Positions 24,901 to 34,843 of a DNA stretch of 64,000 bases are shown in pieces. The stretch comes from Ampelocalamus luodianensis (lineage: Eukaryota > Streptophyta > Magnoliopsida > Poales > Poaceae). The translations under genes were made by a program, and so were the position numbers. The notes below the pieces were generated by a model that was given only the letters and a program-made list of their open reading frames with translations, was not told the DNA's origin and made no database searches. The stretch covers positions 82,773,020-82,837,019 of the forward strand of contig CM070634.1 of assembly GCA_036346255.1 (NCBI GenBank). The letters are read 5' to 3'. Position 1 is the first letter of the stretch, and each line of letters begins with the position of its first letter.

Positions 24901-25552
24901 ACGAGGGGTAGGTTTTCATAAAACAATTGGGAAGGGACAACTGTCTGATTTAGGTCATATGGCTGTGTGAAAGAATTTGATTAGGCTATGTGTCTTTGTG
25001 AAAACAAATGTTAAATTAATATTGTCTATTTGTTTTGAATTATGCTTTCAATCTATTATTCATATTCAATTGCAAATGTTGCATTTCTGCAAAATAACCA
25101 CAGAAGCCATTTCCTTTGGAATAAGCCTGCATCTATACATTGCATTCTGTGGTATGACTTGCGAGTACGGTTGAGTACTCACGCTTGTTGTAAAACTTAC
25201 GCCCAAACCTACAGAAGTGGAGGAATCGTCGGTCAACAAGGTCTACTTCAAGGATCGAGGAGAACTAGGTCGCCAACCCAGCCGATTGCCTGTGGGCATA
25301 TGGATGGGTTTCACTGAAGTTATTCCGTTATGTTCCGCTGCAGCTTCATTGAGCTATTCGCCTTCTGAGGCATTAATTGTAAGCTTTGATCTTAAAGTCT
25401 TTACTCTGATATTTATTATTATTTTTCTATTTATTAGTCATCTTTGCATATGGAAATGATATTTCATCGATGTTGCCACTGTGTACACTAGCGTCATCCT
25501 GGACTAGTGCAGTATACACAGAGGGTCCAGAATTGTATTTTTGGGTCTGACA
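21930..25552 (+). mobile_element. Solo long LTR (family A), plus strand, inside the CACTA element
   Basis: It begins TGTAACGTCCCAAAA and ends GGGTCTGACA, 3.62 kb. The flanks are CCGGT (21925-21929) and CCGGC (25553-25557), a 5-bp duplication with one change, and the surrounding minisatellite continues on both sides. It holds a TATA box (22349-22355), a GC-rich leader, a long AT-rich middle and the conserved block at 24815-24920. There are no internal coding regions, hence a solo LTR. Confidence 0.9.
22349..22355 (+). promoter_or_regulatory. TATA box of the family-A solo LTR (plus)
   Basis: TATAAAA lies in GTGCATATAAAAACGAAC, about 420 bp into the LTR and just ahead of the GC-rich leader. Confidence 0.6.
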
Positions 25553-25650
25553 CCGGCGGTGCGAGGACCGGAGGAGGTGCTGGAGTCGGCGGTGCGAGGG
25601 AGGACCGGAGGCGTTGGAGTCGGCGACGCGAGGACCGGAGGAGGCATACC
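25553..25650. repeat. GC-rich minisatellite, part 2
   Basis: This is the continuation of the ~36-bp array at 21720-21929, displaced by the solo LTR. The copies again read GGAGGCGTTGGAGTCGGCG-like. Confidence 0.8.
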
Positions 25651-25781
25651 TTGGGTGGTGGCGGCGTGGGGGCGCTCGGGTAGGGAGGTGAATGGGCGAG
25701 AGTAAGGGTGGGTGACGAGTAAGGGTGCAAAACCTAGAGGTATAAAGGCATATCACAAACGGTTCTATAACGGAACCGTCT

Positions 25782-27100
25782 GTGAGTACGTTCGGACCAC
25801 CAAACGCGCGCCCCGTGTGGATCGTGCGATCTACATCAGACGATCCTGAATGGCTCTAGTTGATCTAAGTCTAATTAGGGTTGACTGAGATTTAAAACTA
25901 AACTACCACTTTGACCTAGGTCTTATAAATAGAAATAAATTTTCTAAAATCTTGAAATAAATATCACAGATGGTTCTATAAATGAACCGTCTGAGATATG
26001 CAACATATCACAGACGGTTCTTTAATGGAACCATCTATGATAGCGACGTTCGGACCTTGTGTTTGGGTGGCCTGATTGAGATCTAACGGTCCATAATCGT
26101 TGCGCGTTCGGATGGTCCAAACATTTCTACTTGATCTGGACGGTTGATTTAAAATCGAACGACTGGGCATGTGAGTACGTTCGGACTACCTAACGTGCGG
26201 CCCGTGTGGATCGTGTGATCTATATCGGACGGTCCTGAATGGCTCTAGTTGATCTAAGTCTAATTAGGGTTGACTGAGATTTAAAACTAAACTACCACTT
26301 TGACCTAAGTCTTATAAATAGAAATAAATTTCCTAAAAACTTGAAATAGATATCACAGACGGTTCTATAAATGAACCGTCTGAGATATGCAACATATCAC
26401 AGATGGTTTTTTAATGGAACCGTCTGTGATAGCGATATTCGGATCTTGTGTTTGGGCGGCCCGATCGAGATCTAACGGTCCATAATCGTTGCGCGTTTGG
26501 ATGGTCCGAACGTTTCCGCTTGATCTGGACGGTTGATTTAAAATCGGACGGCTGGGCGTGTGAGTACGTTCGGACTGCCGAACGCGCGGCCCATGTGGAT
26601 CGTGCGATCTATATCGGGCGGTCTTGAATGACTCTAGTTGATCTAAGTCTAATTAGGGTTGACTGAGATTTAAAACTAAACTGCCACTTTGACCTAGGTC
26701 TTATAAATAGAAAAATATTTCCTAAAATCTTGAAATAAATATCACAGATGGTTCTATAAATGAACCGTCTGAGGTATGCAACATATCACAGACGGTTCTT
26801 TAATGGAACCATCTATGATAGCGACGTTCGGACCTTGTGTTTGGGTGGCCTGATCGAGATCTAACGGTCCATAATCGTTGCGCGTTCGGATGGTCCAAAC
26901 GTTTCTACTTGATCTGGACGGTTGATTTAAAATCGGACGGCTGGGCGTGTGAGTACGTTCGGACTACCGAACGTGCGGCCCGTGTGGATCGTGTGATCTA
27001 TATCGGACGGTCCTGAATGGCTCTAGTTGATCTAAGTCTAATTAGGGTTGACTAAGATTTAAAACTAAACTACCACTTTGACCTTGGTTTTCGAAATAGA
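25782..27100. repeat. 389-bp tandem array inside the CACTA element
   Basis: The marker GTGAGTACG begins at 25782, 26171, 26560 and 26949, exactly 389 bp apart each time. There are three complete units and a partial fourth that fades near 27100. Each unit contains two inverted pairs of the element's CACAGACGGTT motif and several CGTTCGGAC and GATCTGGACGGTT phrases. The units differ by scattered substitutions only. Confidence 0.95.
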
Positions 27101-27563
27101 AATAAATTTCCTAAAATCCTAAAATAATTCATAGAACTTCGTGGGAAGGTTTAGTGCTCATTAAAATTCTTAAACCTTACTTTTCATGATTTAATTTGTA
27201 TAGTTTATATTCAAACCTAGAATAAGTCATTATATTAAGTTTAAATTTTCTGTAGGTGAAATATAGTTCTAAAAATTTGGTAAAAATTATATTAATTTTT
27301 TATAATTATTCTAGTATTTGAATAAATTAGTTCGAGATGATGATCATAAGGTTTTTTTTTTGTTTTGTTTGGGGGAGTTGCTTTAGGTTAAGGTTTAATC
27401 TTGTGATAAATCATTGATGGTGCAGAACAATATGGCGTGTAAAGAGAAGTTCTCTCGTTTGGAAGTCTGTGATAAATACAAAAATGCAAAATCAAAATTC
27501 AGAACATTTGACACATTCTGATATAGATAAATGCAAATTCACATATACATAAAACCGCTAATT

Positions 27564-28385
27564 TTACGGCAAGTAGTTCGACACCTGTGCAAAGAACTTG
27601 GCATACTCATGCCTAATCCTACAATCATCGCTGCAGAAAACGACGTAGTCGTCCCACCCTTCTGTCACACTGCAGCCAGTGCTCTTACACCGATGGCCGT
27701 CCTCCAACAACGCCCACACCCGGCCCAACGGCCCGTCCATCTTCCACGTCGCCTCCTGGACCGCGTCCGCAACGAGCCTCCAGCACCGCCTGCACTCCCG
27801 GTTGGTCCTCTTGGACATCTCGCACCCTTCACCAGCCGGCTCGCCCTCGACCTGGCTAATGTAGTACTTCCCAATGTCACTCGACTCGTCAGCCATGTAG
27901 AGGAGGAGGCCGAGCACGTAGGTCGCAGCCTTGTGGCCGGTGATGGCCGCCGGTTCGAGGCACACGAGGTCGCGCTGTATGTCCTGGTGCGCAAAGACAA
28001 GTGGGAGGCCGACGATGAAGCAGGCCTCCGGGTTACCGACGCCGGCCAGGTGGTTGACAATGGCGACGTAGCACCCGTTGTCCAGCCACTTCATCTCCTC
28101 CTCACGCTCCAGCACCACGCGCCTCCCCACGGCGCCCTCCTTGCATGCCTTGTACATGGCCTTGCAACTCCAATATACGTACATAAAAAATTCAAGATGT
28201 TAGAATAAATAGTAGTACGTATGTATTTTTATAGGTATAAATATGTACGTACGTGCTCATAGGCTGTATAGGTCCGCCATGGGCTGAGGAGAGCTCGCGG
28301 CCACGTGGCTGACGATGTCGAGGACAACATCGTGAGAAAGAGCGACGGTGATCACCGACCTCCTCACCTTGGTCGTCGTCATCAT
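27564..28385 (-). pseudogene. Captured host gene fragment: F-box / Sel1-like / MYND-type zinc-binding protein
   Basis: Two exons lie on the minus strand. Exon 1 (about 28253-28385) encodes an F-box-like start, LSHDVVLDIVSHVAASSPQP then MADLY. It then runs into a TGA. One lost base would restore a frame ending AYEH before a GT splice site at 28252, so exon 1 appears frameshifted. Exon 2 (27564 to about 28167) is open for about 200 codons. It has SCKAMYKACKEGAVGRR, a Sel1-like stretch (NPEACFIVGLPLVFAHQD; GHKAATYVLGLLLYMAD) and a MYND-like C-terminus with CRRC, HRCKSTGC and FCSDDCRIRH. The layout matches the plant F-box/MYND family (Arabidopsis At1g67340-like, from memory), which is expanded in rice. 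It lies inside the CACTA element, so it was probably captured. Expression is unknown. Confidence 0.72.
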
Positions 28386-28629
28386 GCTCTGGATGCTCAC
28401 CTTGGTGATCGCTACGCGTACGTATTCAATACCGTGAGACGAAGAGCGATAGGAGGTTTTATCTTCAGTGAATGATAGTCGGTCTTATAAAACTAGGAGT
28501 AACCAGCGCGCGAGACGAAGAGACGCATGTAACGTTGGCGTGCGAGACGAATAGACGCAGCGCGCAGGAGCCGAAGCGGATTGGCGTGCGAGACGAAGAG
28601 ACACAGCACGCGGGAGCTGAAGCGGATTG

Positions 28630-28907
28630 AACATATCACAGACACTTCCAACCACGAACCGTCTGTGATACCTAACTATCACAGACGGTTTGTAAATAGA
28701 ATTGTCTGTGATGTCCTCGATTATCACAGACGGTTATTGTTAAGAACTATCTGTGAATTATTACAGACGGTTTTATTTACAATCCGTCTGTGATAGTTAG
28801 GTATCACGGACGGTTCCAAAGGAACCGTCTGTGATAAGTGCAACATAGATGGTTTCTTTGGAACCGTCTGTGATGAAGCGTCTGGTATGGCCTGTTTTGT
28901 AGTAGTG
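28630..28907. repeat. Right TIR and subterminal repeats of the CACTA element
   Basis: Inverted CACAGACGGTT and AACCGTCTGTGATA units repeat up to the terminus. The last bases, read inward, are CACTACTACAAAACAGGCC. Confidence 0.9.
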
Positions 28908-28952
28908 GGTGCTGGAGGGGAAGGTGATGAGGGAGAGGTGCTCCGGAGGGGC

Positions 28953-28959
28953 TTTTATA
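28953..28959 (-). promoter_or_regulatory. TATA box of the split family-B LTR (minus)
   Basis: TATAAAA lies in the context TAGCTATAAAAGCCCC on the minus strand. The CACTA element lies 46 bp downstream, so it separates this promoter from the rest of the LTR. Confidence 0.6.
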
Positions 28960-29343
28960 GCTAGGGATAGGTGGTGGGAGCAGGAGCGTGGTTCGATTGA
29001 GCGCGGCGCGTGGTGGCGACGTGGTTGGGCGGCCTTGAGCAGCGCCGGGTAGGGCAAGGTGGCGGTGTGGTGGCGGGGTGAGGTGGCGGTACGCGAAGGG
29101 TGTAGAAGCCGATGACGGGGAGGGAGGCGGTTCGTAGCGCAGGCGAAGACGGAGGCGCCATGGTGGAGAAGATGAGCAAGAGGGCGGCGCTCGGGGAAGA
29201 AGCGCCTTCGGGCATGCGAAAACGGGAAGGGAGAAAAGGAAAGCGGGAAAGGGAAGAAAACTTCCGAATTAGGAAAGAATTTCATAGTCAAGCCAGAAAC
29301 GGAAAAAGTTTTGAAATTTCAGGCAGTTTCAAATATTTTGACA

Positions 29344-32235
29344 AGAAAAGAGAGAGAAAAATACATAGAATGAACTACAAGTCATACATATTATTCCTCA
29401 TGAGATTTCCAGTTCAGTTCAATCGTCAAAATTTCTCTACCCTCGGAGGACCGATGGTTTGGTTAATTACTCTGTCATGGTTAATATATTACTCCATCTG
29501 AACCGCCGCATATTTTGACCTGCGAAGTTTAAGCATTCAAATACGTGGCTTGGTCTTCTTATTGATCTCCCGTATATTTCACTCCCTCGTACGATGAAGA
29601 TTCTTAAGGGATGAAGATTCTTGAAGGTAATGGATGGATAACATAATCGGTTCTCCCGGATGATGGGATTGGAACGTGAGATTAATAAGAAGACCAGCTG
29701 ATTCTAGCAAGACTCAAGACCAACATATCTTAATGGCACAAACTGCTCAGATATTCTAGCAAGACTCGACATATTTTAAAGCATTAAGCTTCTTCTTGGC
29801 AACTTCCCTGTTCATGTGGGTTGAACAGTGTGTGCATGCGTGTTGGCATGTTGCCCTGCTTGAGGAGGAACTAATCCTCCGAATGACGTCACGCCGTGAT
29901 TTGGCAATGACGTGATCAGCAACCTTCGTCAGCATATGAAGCAGGATTGGTCAAGGTCAATATCTAGTCGCTTATTGAGGTTTCACCACCTCTCGTGACA
30001 GATTGCCGGTGGAAGATTAATAGGCAGAGAGTGCCATAACAACATCCTTTTCGAGAGATCATATATCTCTTTTTAGAATGACTATGGTGCAAAACGTTTA
30101 TTTTCCGCGCAACATATCTACACTAGCTTATATATCTGCGTTTTTGTACCATCCCCAATGTCTATTTCTTTGTGTTGTTTCCACAGGAAATTCATACGCA
30201 ATTGCGAATAAAGCATTTAGCCTTGCATGTGCACAACAGTTGCTAGAAAAAGTATGTACCCGATATTAGTTTTCGTTGCCTAGTTGGGGACCAACTAACT
30301 ACCCCTCCAGTTCACAAAAACTAACTGCTCCTCTAGTTCACAAAAAAAAGTCGTTTTGGGATTCGTGCAGTCAAATTTCAGAACTTTGGCTATTAGTTAC
30401 TTTTTAAATATTTAGATTAGATACATGAAATTCACATGCATAGATTCGTCTCGAAAAATATTTTCATAATATTATAAATTTATTGAGTTTTACTAATATA
30501 TTATAACAGTAATTAGTGCACAAATTTGTATTGCATCGATATAAAAAAAAACTTGTCTTCGATAACCGGGGGAGTAGCTAGGAAGACTAGCCAAGTCAAC
30601 TGGCAATGAAGTCATTAGAGAGAGAGAAAAAAATATGTCTCCACTTGTAAGATGTTTTTGATCCACTCATTCCAGAACGGTCATTCTCACCTGAGCTGTG
30701 CTTCGTGTTCACTTGGCACGACGTACATACGACGTCAACACAGTGACGCAATGTGTGCTGTAGTCAGTATGATTCCACCAAGACAAGCTGTCTATAGCTA
30801 ATGGGGTTGATGCGACATGATGAGAAATTCTAGGAATAGCCGACAAAATCGAATCCGGGAAGTTTCCTGGCTTCTCCTCCGTTTGAGCACTGTTTATGGA
30901 GCCTATTAAATTGACACGTGTGCACTGACTTGGGTTCAGTGTCTGCGATCCGGGCCGTCCGATCTACCGGTCGAAGTCGATCCGACCGTCCGCGTGACTC
31001 CCGCGTCCACGCGCTGCAAAGCTGGCCGTCCTGGGCTGTGGTGTGTACTGCAATGTAGAATCTAGGTAATATTAGTGGTTGCAAAGTCAGCCAACGAAAA
31101 TTTTCAGCATGCTGACATGGTTAATGTCTTAAAAAAATGGTACCGCTGTTTTTTTCTTGGGTTGTTTTTACAGGCGTAGAATGGTTCAAATTAATCAAGG
31201 ATACGTACTCCTCAGTAGATATTGAGCACTAGCACCAGATCTTTATTAGTTAATAAAGGATCCAGTCTGTCAAGTCTTAAAAATAATAGAGAGATTGATG
31301 GTGCTATTCAGGCCAGCCATTAGCTAATTAACCTGAAGAGGGATCCTCTGTATTACGGCTCTCAATGCAGAGATGCTATATTGCACGGAAATTAGGAACG
31401 ATCTCTATTGTTTGATCAAAAGTGCAAAGTGAGATCAATTACTACAGCGGTTGCTACAGTACTCTATCAACTTCTATCACATTATTTGCTACAGTATTAT
31501 ACCAGATCGTTGTTCACATACCGCGAAACGCTTCTTACACGGTGTCCTCCGCATTTACTGCAGAGAGGACCCGAATCCAATTAACCTCCGATGGCTTGTG
31601 GATACTAGTGAGGCTACTTTTCGTCTAGAATTCTAACACCGCGTACGAGTGTGTGAAAAACTCCGCCCGTGGTGTGTCTAGAATTCAATCCAATTGTAGC
31701 TGCTAGCTTCGCAAACGCGTGCTCTTTTATTGTATTTGTCTGCGTGTGCTCATCTGGCACAAAACGCATGCTTAAGAATAATAAGAGAAGCAGCACCAGT
31801 GTCGGTGCATTCAATTGAAACAGTGCTGCTGCTGGTTGATCTAGGCCATCCATATTCGATCCGATGGCATCTCTTTTTGAGAGATCGGTGGCCAAGATGG
31901 GTATCTCATACTCGCATGTTAATTCGTGGTTCGTATTGCCTAGGGTTTGTTTGCTCATATCTGAAATAAAGGCAGAAATGGATATAGGACACTCCGATTA
32001 ATTGTGTAGGATCTGTTAGCGGACAAGGCCATCTCGCGGGGTTTCTTGGCACTATTTTGAAATCATGTATATTTGCCAAAGGACAGAGGGCCATACAACA
32101 AAAGAAAAATAACTTTTTTGAGTTCGAGAGAGGGGGGAGGGGGGTGTCTCGTGTTTGCCAAAGGATTAATCGGTGTCTTGGCTAGTCGTGTCTCGTTTTC
32201 TTAATTTCTCCCTCGCCTTTGGTTCAGCACAATGT
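29344..32235. other. Intergenic DNA with one probable MITE, no gene seen
   Basis: No open frame here shows a recognisable domain. At about 29505 there is a TACTCCATCTG start like that of Stowaway elements, but I cannot find its partner end. Composition is mixed, with several direct repeats of TGCTACAGT near 31450-31500. Confidence 0.5.
30290..30590. mobile_element. Probable MITE, ~0.3 kb
   Basis: The left end CTAACTACCCCTCC and the right end, read inward, CTAGCTACTCCCCCGG are imperfect inverted repeats. The interior is AT-rich and holds the phrase GATTCGTCTCG, common in rice MITEs. The target duplication is not clear. Confidence 0.5.
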
Positions 32236-32239
32236 TGCC

Positions 32240-33050
32240 CAGTTATTCTCACTGCCATGAACCGGTTTTTCCTGACGGGTAGGATGAGATGTCAGGAATA
32301 ACCCGTGAGAGATCATGAAAAGTGATTTTTACTTGACGGTGAGCCGTCAAGAAAAGTTCCTGACGGCTGTTCTTGACGGGTACAGTCGGGGAAACTTGCT
32401 GGACGTCAGAGCCTTGCGTCGGGGCTGGGCGTGCGCTATCGCGACATGTGGCCGTCGGAAATTACTGTTAGAAAATCGTTCTTGTCGGCTAGAGAAGCCC
32501 ATCAGGAATTAGTATGATATTTCGTGACGGTTATCTATTGTCAGGAAATCTCCAAGGTTGGAGCCATGATCTGGGCAATGAAATACCTGAAATTTGTCTG
32601 ACACTAGAATATGTTACCATTATATTCAAAAATATATATATTATTGTCGTAGCATTGGAAGAAGTAACCGCCAGGAGATGTTTTTTCTTCTGATGGGGCT
32701 AGCGCGGCCGTCAGGAACAACAAAATCCGCTGGCGCCTCCATACGTTGACGTTGACGGTGGTGGTCGACCAAAGATGTGGAGCGAAGATGAGGTTTTGGG
32801 GCGATGGGGAGGGTAAGTGTGGGTGGTAAGAAGGAGGATGAGCTATTGGGGTGGGCGAGGGACTCGTGAGCAATTCAGGTTTATTGGATCTTTTTTTCAT
32901 ATGAGGGGTGGGACGATCGTCCCGCTGCGCAGGAGTAAACTCCTTCTTTTATTAGTTAAGATAAAATTTGACAAAGCCACAAGTTTGCGGATGGGCTTAG
33001 TTGTAACCGTCAGAAAAACACAGCTCAATCAGGGTGTTCTATAGCCATTT
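32240..33050. mobile_element. Probable non-autonomous DNA transposon with CTGACGG-type subterminal motifs
   Basis: Within 32265-32545 the motifs TCCTGACGG, TTGACGG and CCGTCAAG recur at least eight times in both orientations, and a related ACCGTCAGAAAA lies at 33007. This resembles the subterminal repeats of CACTA-like elements. A CACTGCCATGAA at about 32250 could be one terminus, but no matching right terminus or target duplication is visible. No transposase is seen. Confidence 0.45.
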
Positions 33051-33267
33051 TTGCCTTTTGTACATGGTGTCTTAGTTGTAACAGTATTTGTAACCCCAAC
33101 GAGAGTTGGGTGAATGCTTGTGCAAGATCCTGCATCCTTCGAATTTTGTAGTCATTTTTTTAGAGAGGAGTATTAACTTCGTAGTAGTCATTTGCACGCA
33201 GTGAATCAACAAGCTAGGTTCCAAATGTAACCTTGAATGTATGCCTATATTGACATGGGACTTTCAT

Positions 33268-33420
33268 AAATTGTCTAAAATTTTCTTAAATTTAAGTCAC
33301 TTGTTGTGACCATTGGATCAATATCCAATCATATGACAATCATATGATACACCAATCTCTACACAAATCTAATGGTCACAACAAGTGATTTAAACTTTAA
33401 AAAAAATTCAGACAACTTAA
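33268..33420. mobile_element. Hairpin MITE just downstream of the WRKY gene
   Basis: Arms 33268-33320 and 33363-33420 are reverse complements with few mismatches. They carry CACTTGTTGTGACCATT on one strand and AATGGTCACAACAAGTG on the other, separated by about 40 bp. The low-complexity ends read AAATTGTCTAAAATTTTC and AAGTTGTCTGAATTTTTT. It lies about 60 bp past the WRKY stop codon, so it may be in that gene's 3' UTR. Confidence 0.75.
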
Positions 33421-33479
33421 AACTAGCAAAACCGTATTGACATTTGTTGCCCTGAATATATAACATGTATACTCGTACG

Positions 33480-34679
33480 TTAAAGTAACCGGTCTGGAAT
33501 TATTTCCACTATTCTCGCGGTCACCGCGCTCGTCAGAGACTTCACAAATTCCGCATCATTCTTGAGCAAATTCACCATTTCCTCGATTAAAAGCTTCTGA
33601 AACTCGGGAGTAACCACCTCCCTCGAGATGGCCTCCACGCTCGATCCGGACCGTTGGTTCGTCAGATCAAGGGTGATCGTCTGGCCTGACGAGTTGATGG
33701 AGATCGAGCACGGCAGCGACCCGGCCTGGCTCGTGGACCCGTTGCTGACAAATTCACTCTGCGTAGGTTCGGCATGGTTGTGTTCGCCCTCGTAGGTCAC
33801 CACTAGCATTGACCTGTCCTCTGCACTTCTCTGCACCTATGGGACAGAATCCAAATCAAAATTCAGCATAACTACAGGAATCAAATGTGAAGAACTCCAG
33901 ATCAAAATTCAGCAAAGCTACACGAATCAATCGTAAATTTGAGAGATCTTCCTTTTCATAATATATATGTTCGCACCTTCTTCTTCACGGGACAGGGAGG
34001 AACAAATGCGCAGCGGAAGTAGGCTCTGGGGTACGGGTTGTCGCGCGTCACCTTCTGCCCGTACTTCCTCCACTGGTAGCCGTCCTTCACAGTCTGCACC
34101 CGCGCGGCAAAATTACACGCACACGCACACGCACGTGGTTAAGAGGAGAAGGTAAAGATGCATGGCAATTGGTAATGCGTTGTGTAAGTTTCGACTCACG
34201 AGGTTGGTGTCCGAGTCCGACGGATCGGCGCGCACGCAGGCCGTCCTGACCCTAGGACGCGGCTCCGCCGTGGGCTCTCTGGACGAGCCGGCCGTCGCGC
34301 CGGCGGCCTCCTCTCCCGCCGCATCGGCAGGGCCGCTCGGTGCCCTGGCGGTGGCGACGCCTGACGCCAGCGGCGTCGCGAGAGCGCGCAGGTGGGGGTG
34401 ATCGGCGAGTATGGCGTCGAGTATGCCGGCCAGCCGCCGGTTCTCCTCGCGCACCCGCCTCAGCTTCTCCCCAAGGTCCTCTTCCTGCTCAACGTTTCAT
34501 GCATGCGCGGGCATCTCTCGAAATTTATTCACAGATGGACGCAAAATTAAATGGACTGAAGCAACAAAGTGAATGATCATCACCAGGTGAGAGGATCGTC
34601 GACCGACCGGGGATCGCCGGCTGAAGAGCCGAAGAAGGCCGGCGCTGTCCGTCCGAGATGGGCCGTCGCCGTCGTCCAT
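33480..34679 (-). CDS. WRKY: Group IIa WRKY transcription factor (WRKY62/WRKY76 clade)
   Basis: A nuclear DNA-binding protein expected to bind W-boxes (TTGACY); rice members of this clade regulate defence. Four exons on the minus strand, all phase 0 with GT-AG introns: 34584-34679, 34200-34484, 33977-34093 and 33480-33836, giving 284 aa. Residues 33-60 form a leucine-zipper-like stretch (heptad L36, V43, L50, I57), typical of group IIa. The WRKY domain has WRKYGQK at 135-141 and a C-X5-C-X23-H-X1-H finger (C155, C161, H185, H187). The intron between PVKKK and VQRS is the usual one. The C-terminus has the clade phrase SLPCSISINSSGQTITLDLT. Exon 1 (32 aa) is arginine-rich and lacks an LxLxL repressor motif, and the protein is shorter than I recall for rice WRKY62 or WRKY76. 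It could be a diverged orthologue or a third paralogue. The third intron holds a degenerate ~49-bp duplication and the second a (CACACG)n run. Confidence 0.92.
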
Positions 34680-34791
34680 AGCCGAAACAGCAGTGTGCTT
34701 GGATGGAGTATATATGCGGACGTTGCAAACGGTGGTGGTTTCCCGAACGTGGGGGAACGTGAAGTTTGTACGAGGATGGCGTGGATCATGC

Positions 34792-34800
34792 TATATATAG
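34792..34800 (-). promoter_or_regulatory. TATA box of the WRKY gene
   Basis: CTATATATAG lies about 115 bp before the WRKY start codon on the minus strand, a usual distance allowing an ~80-bp 5' UTR. Confidence 0.65.
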
Positions 34801-34843
34801 GAAACGCCGGGTTCTAATTGGTAGCTCTTGTTTGCCTTTTCCA

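Larger units (their letters stand above)
13575..28907 (-). mobile_element. CACTA (En/Spm-type) DNA transposon, ~15.3 kb with nested insertions
   Basis: The left end is CACTACTAGAGAAAA; the right end read inward is CACTACTACAAAACA. Both are flanked by a GGT triplet (13572-13574 and 28908-28910), the 3-bp duplication expected of CACTA elements. Both ends carry arrays of the same subterminal motif (CACAGACGGTT and its complement). Inside are a broken TNP1/Ulp1-type gene on the minus strand, a captured gene fragment, a 389-bp tandem array and two solo LTRs totalling 7.4 kb. That leaves about 7.9 kb of CACTA sequence. I see no TNP2-like transposase, so the copy is probably non-autonomous. It inserted into a family-B LTR. 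Confidence 0.9.
10911..29343 (-). mobile_element. Solo long LTR (family B), minus strand, split by a CACTA element
   Basis: On the plus strand the two pieces are 10911-13574 (begins TGTAACAGCC) and 28908-29343 (ends TTTTGACA). Together they make about 3.1 kb that matches 42200-44834 throughout. Shared blocks include CAGGATGTGCATTTG near the low end, TTCGAATAC, CTCTGCAGAGTTGCCCAA, the long CGGAGTCTGGTCGTC segment, and the GC-rich leader at the high end. The CACTA insertion created a GGT duplication at the break. Reading direction (TATA, leader, conserved blocks) is minus. No gag or pol is associated with it. The 5-bp flanks AGTAT and AGAAA do not match well, so the outer ends may be off by some bases. 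Confidence 0.75.

Noticed and set aside
25782..27100. Regular 389-bp repeats considered as a CRISPR-like array
   Set aside because: Units are long, contiguous and have no short repeat/spacer pattern; the DNA is plant nuclear transposon sequence.
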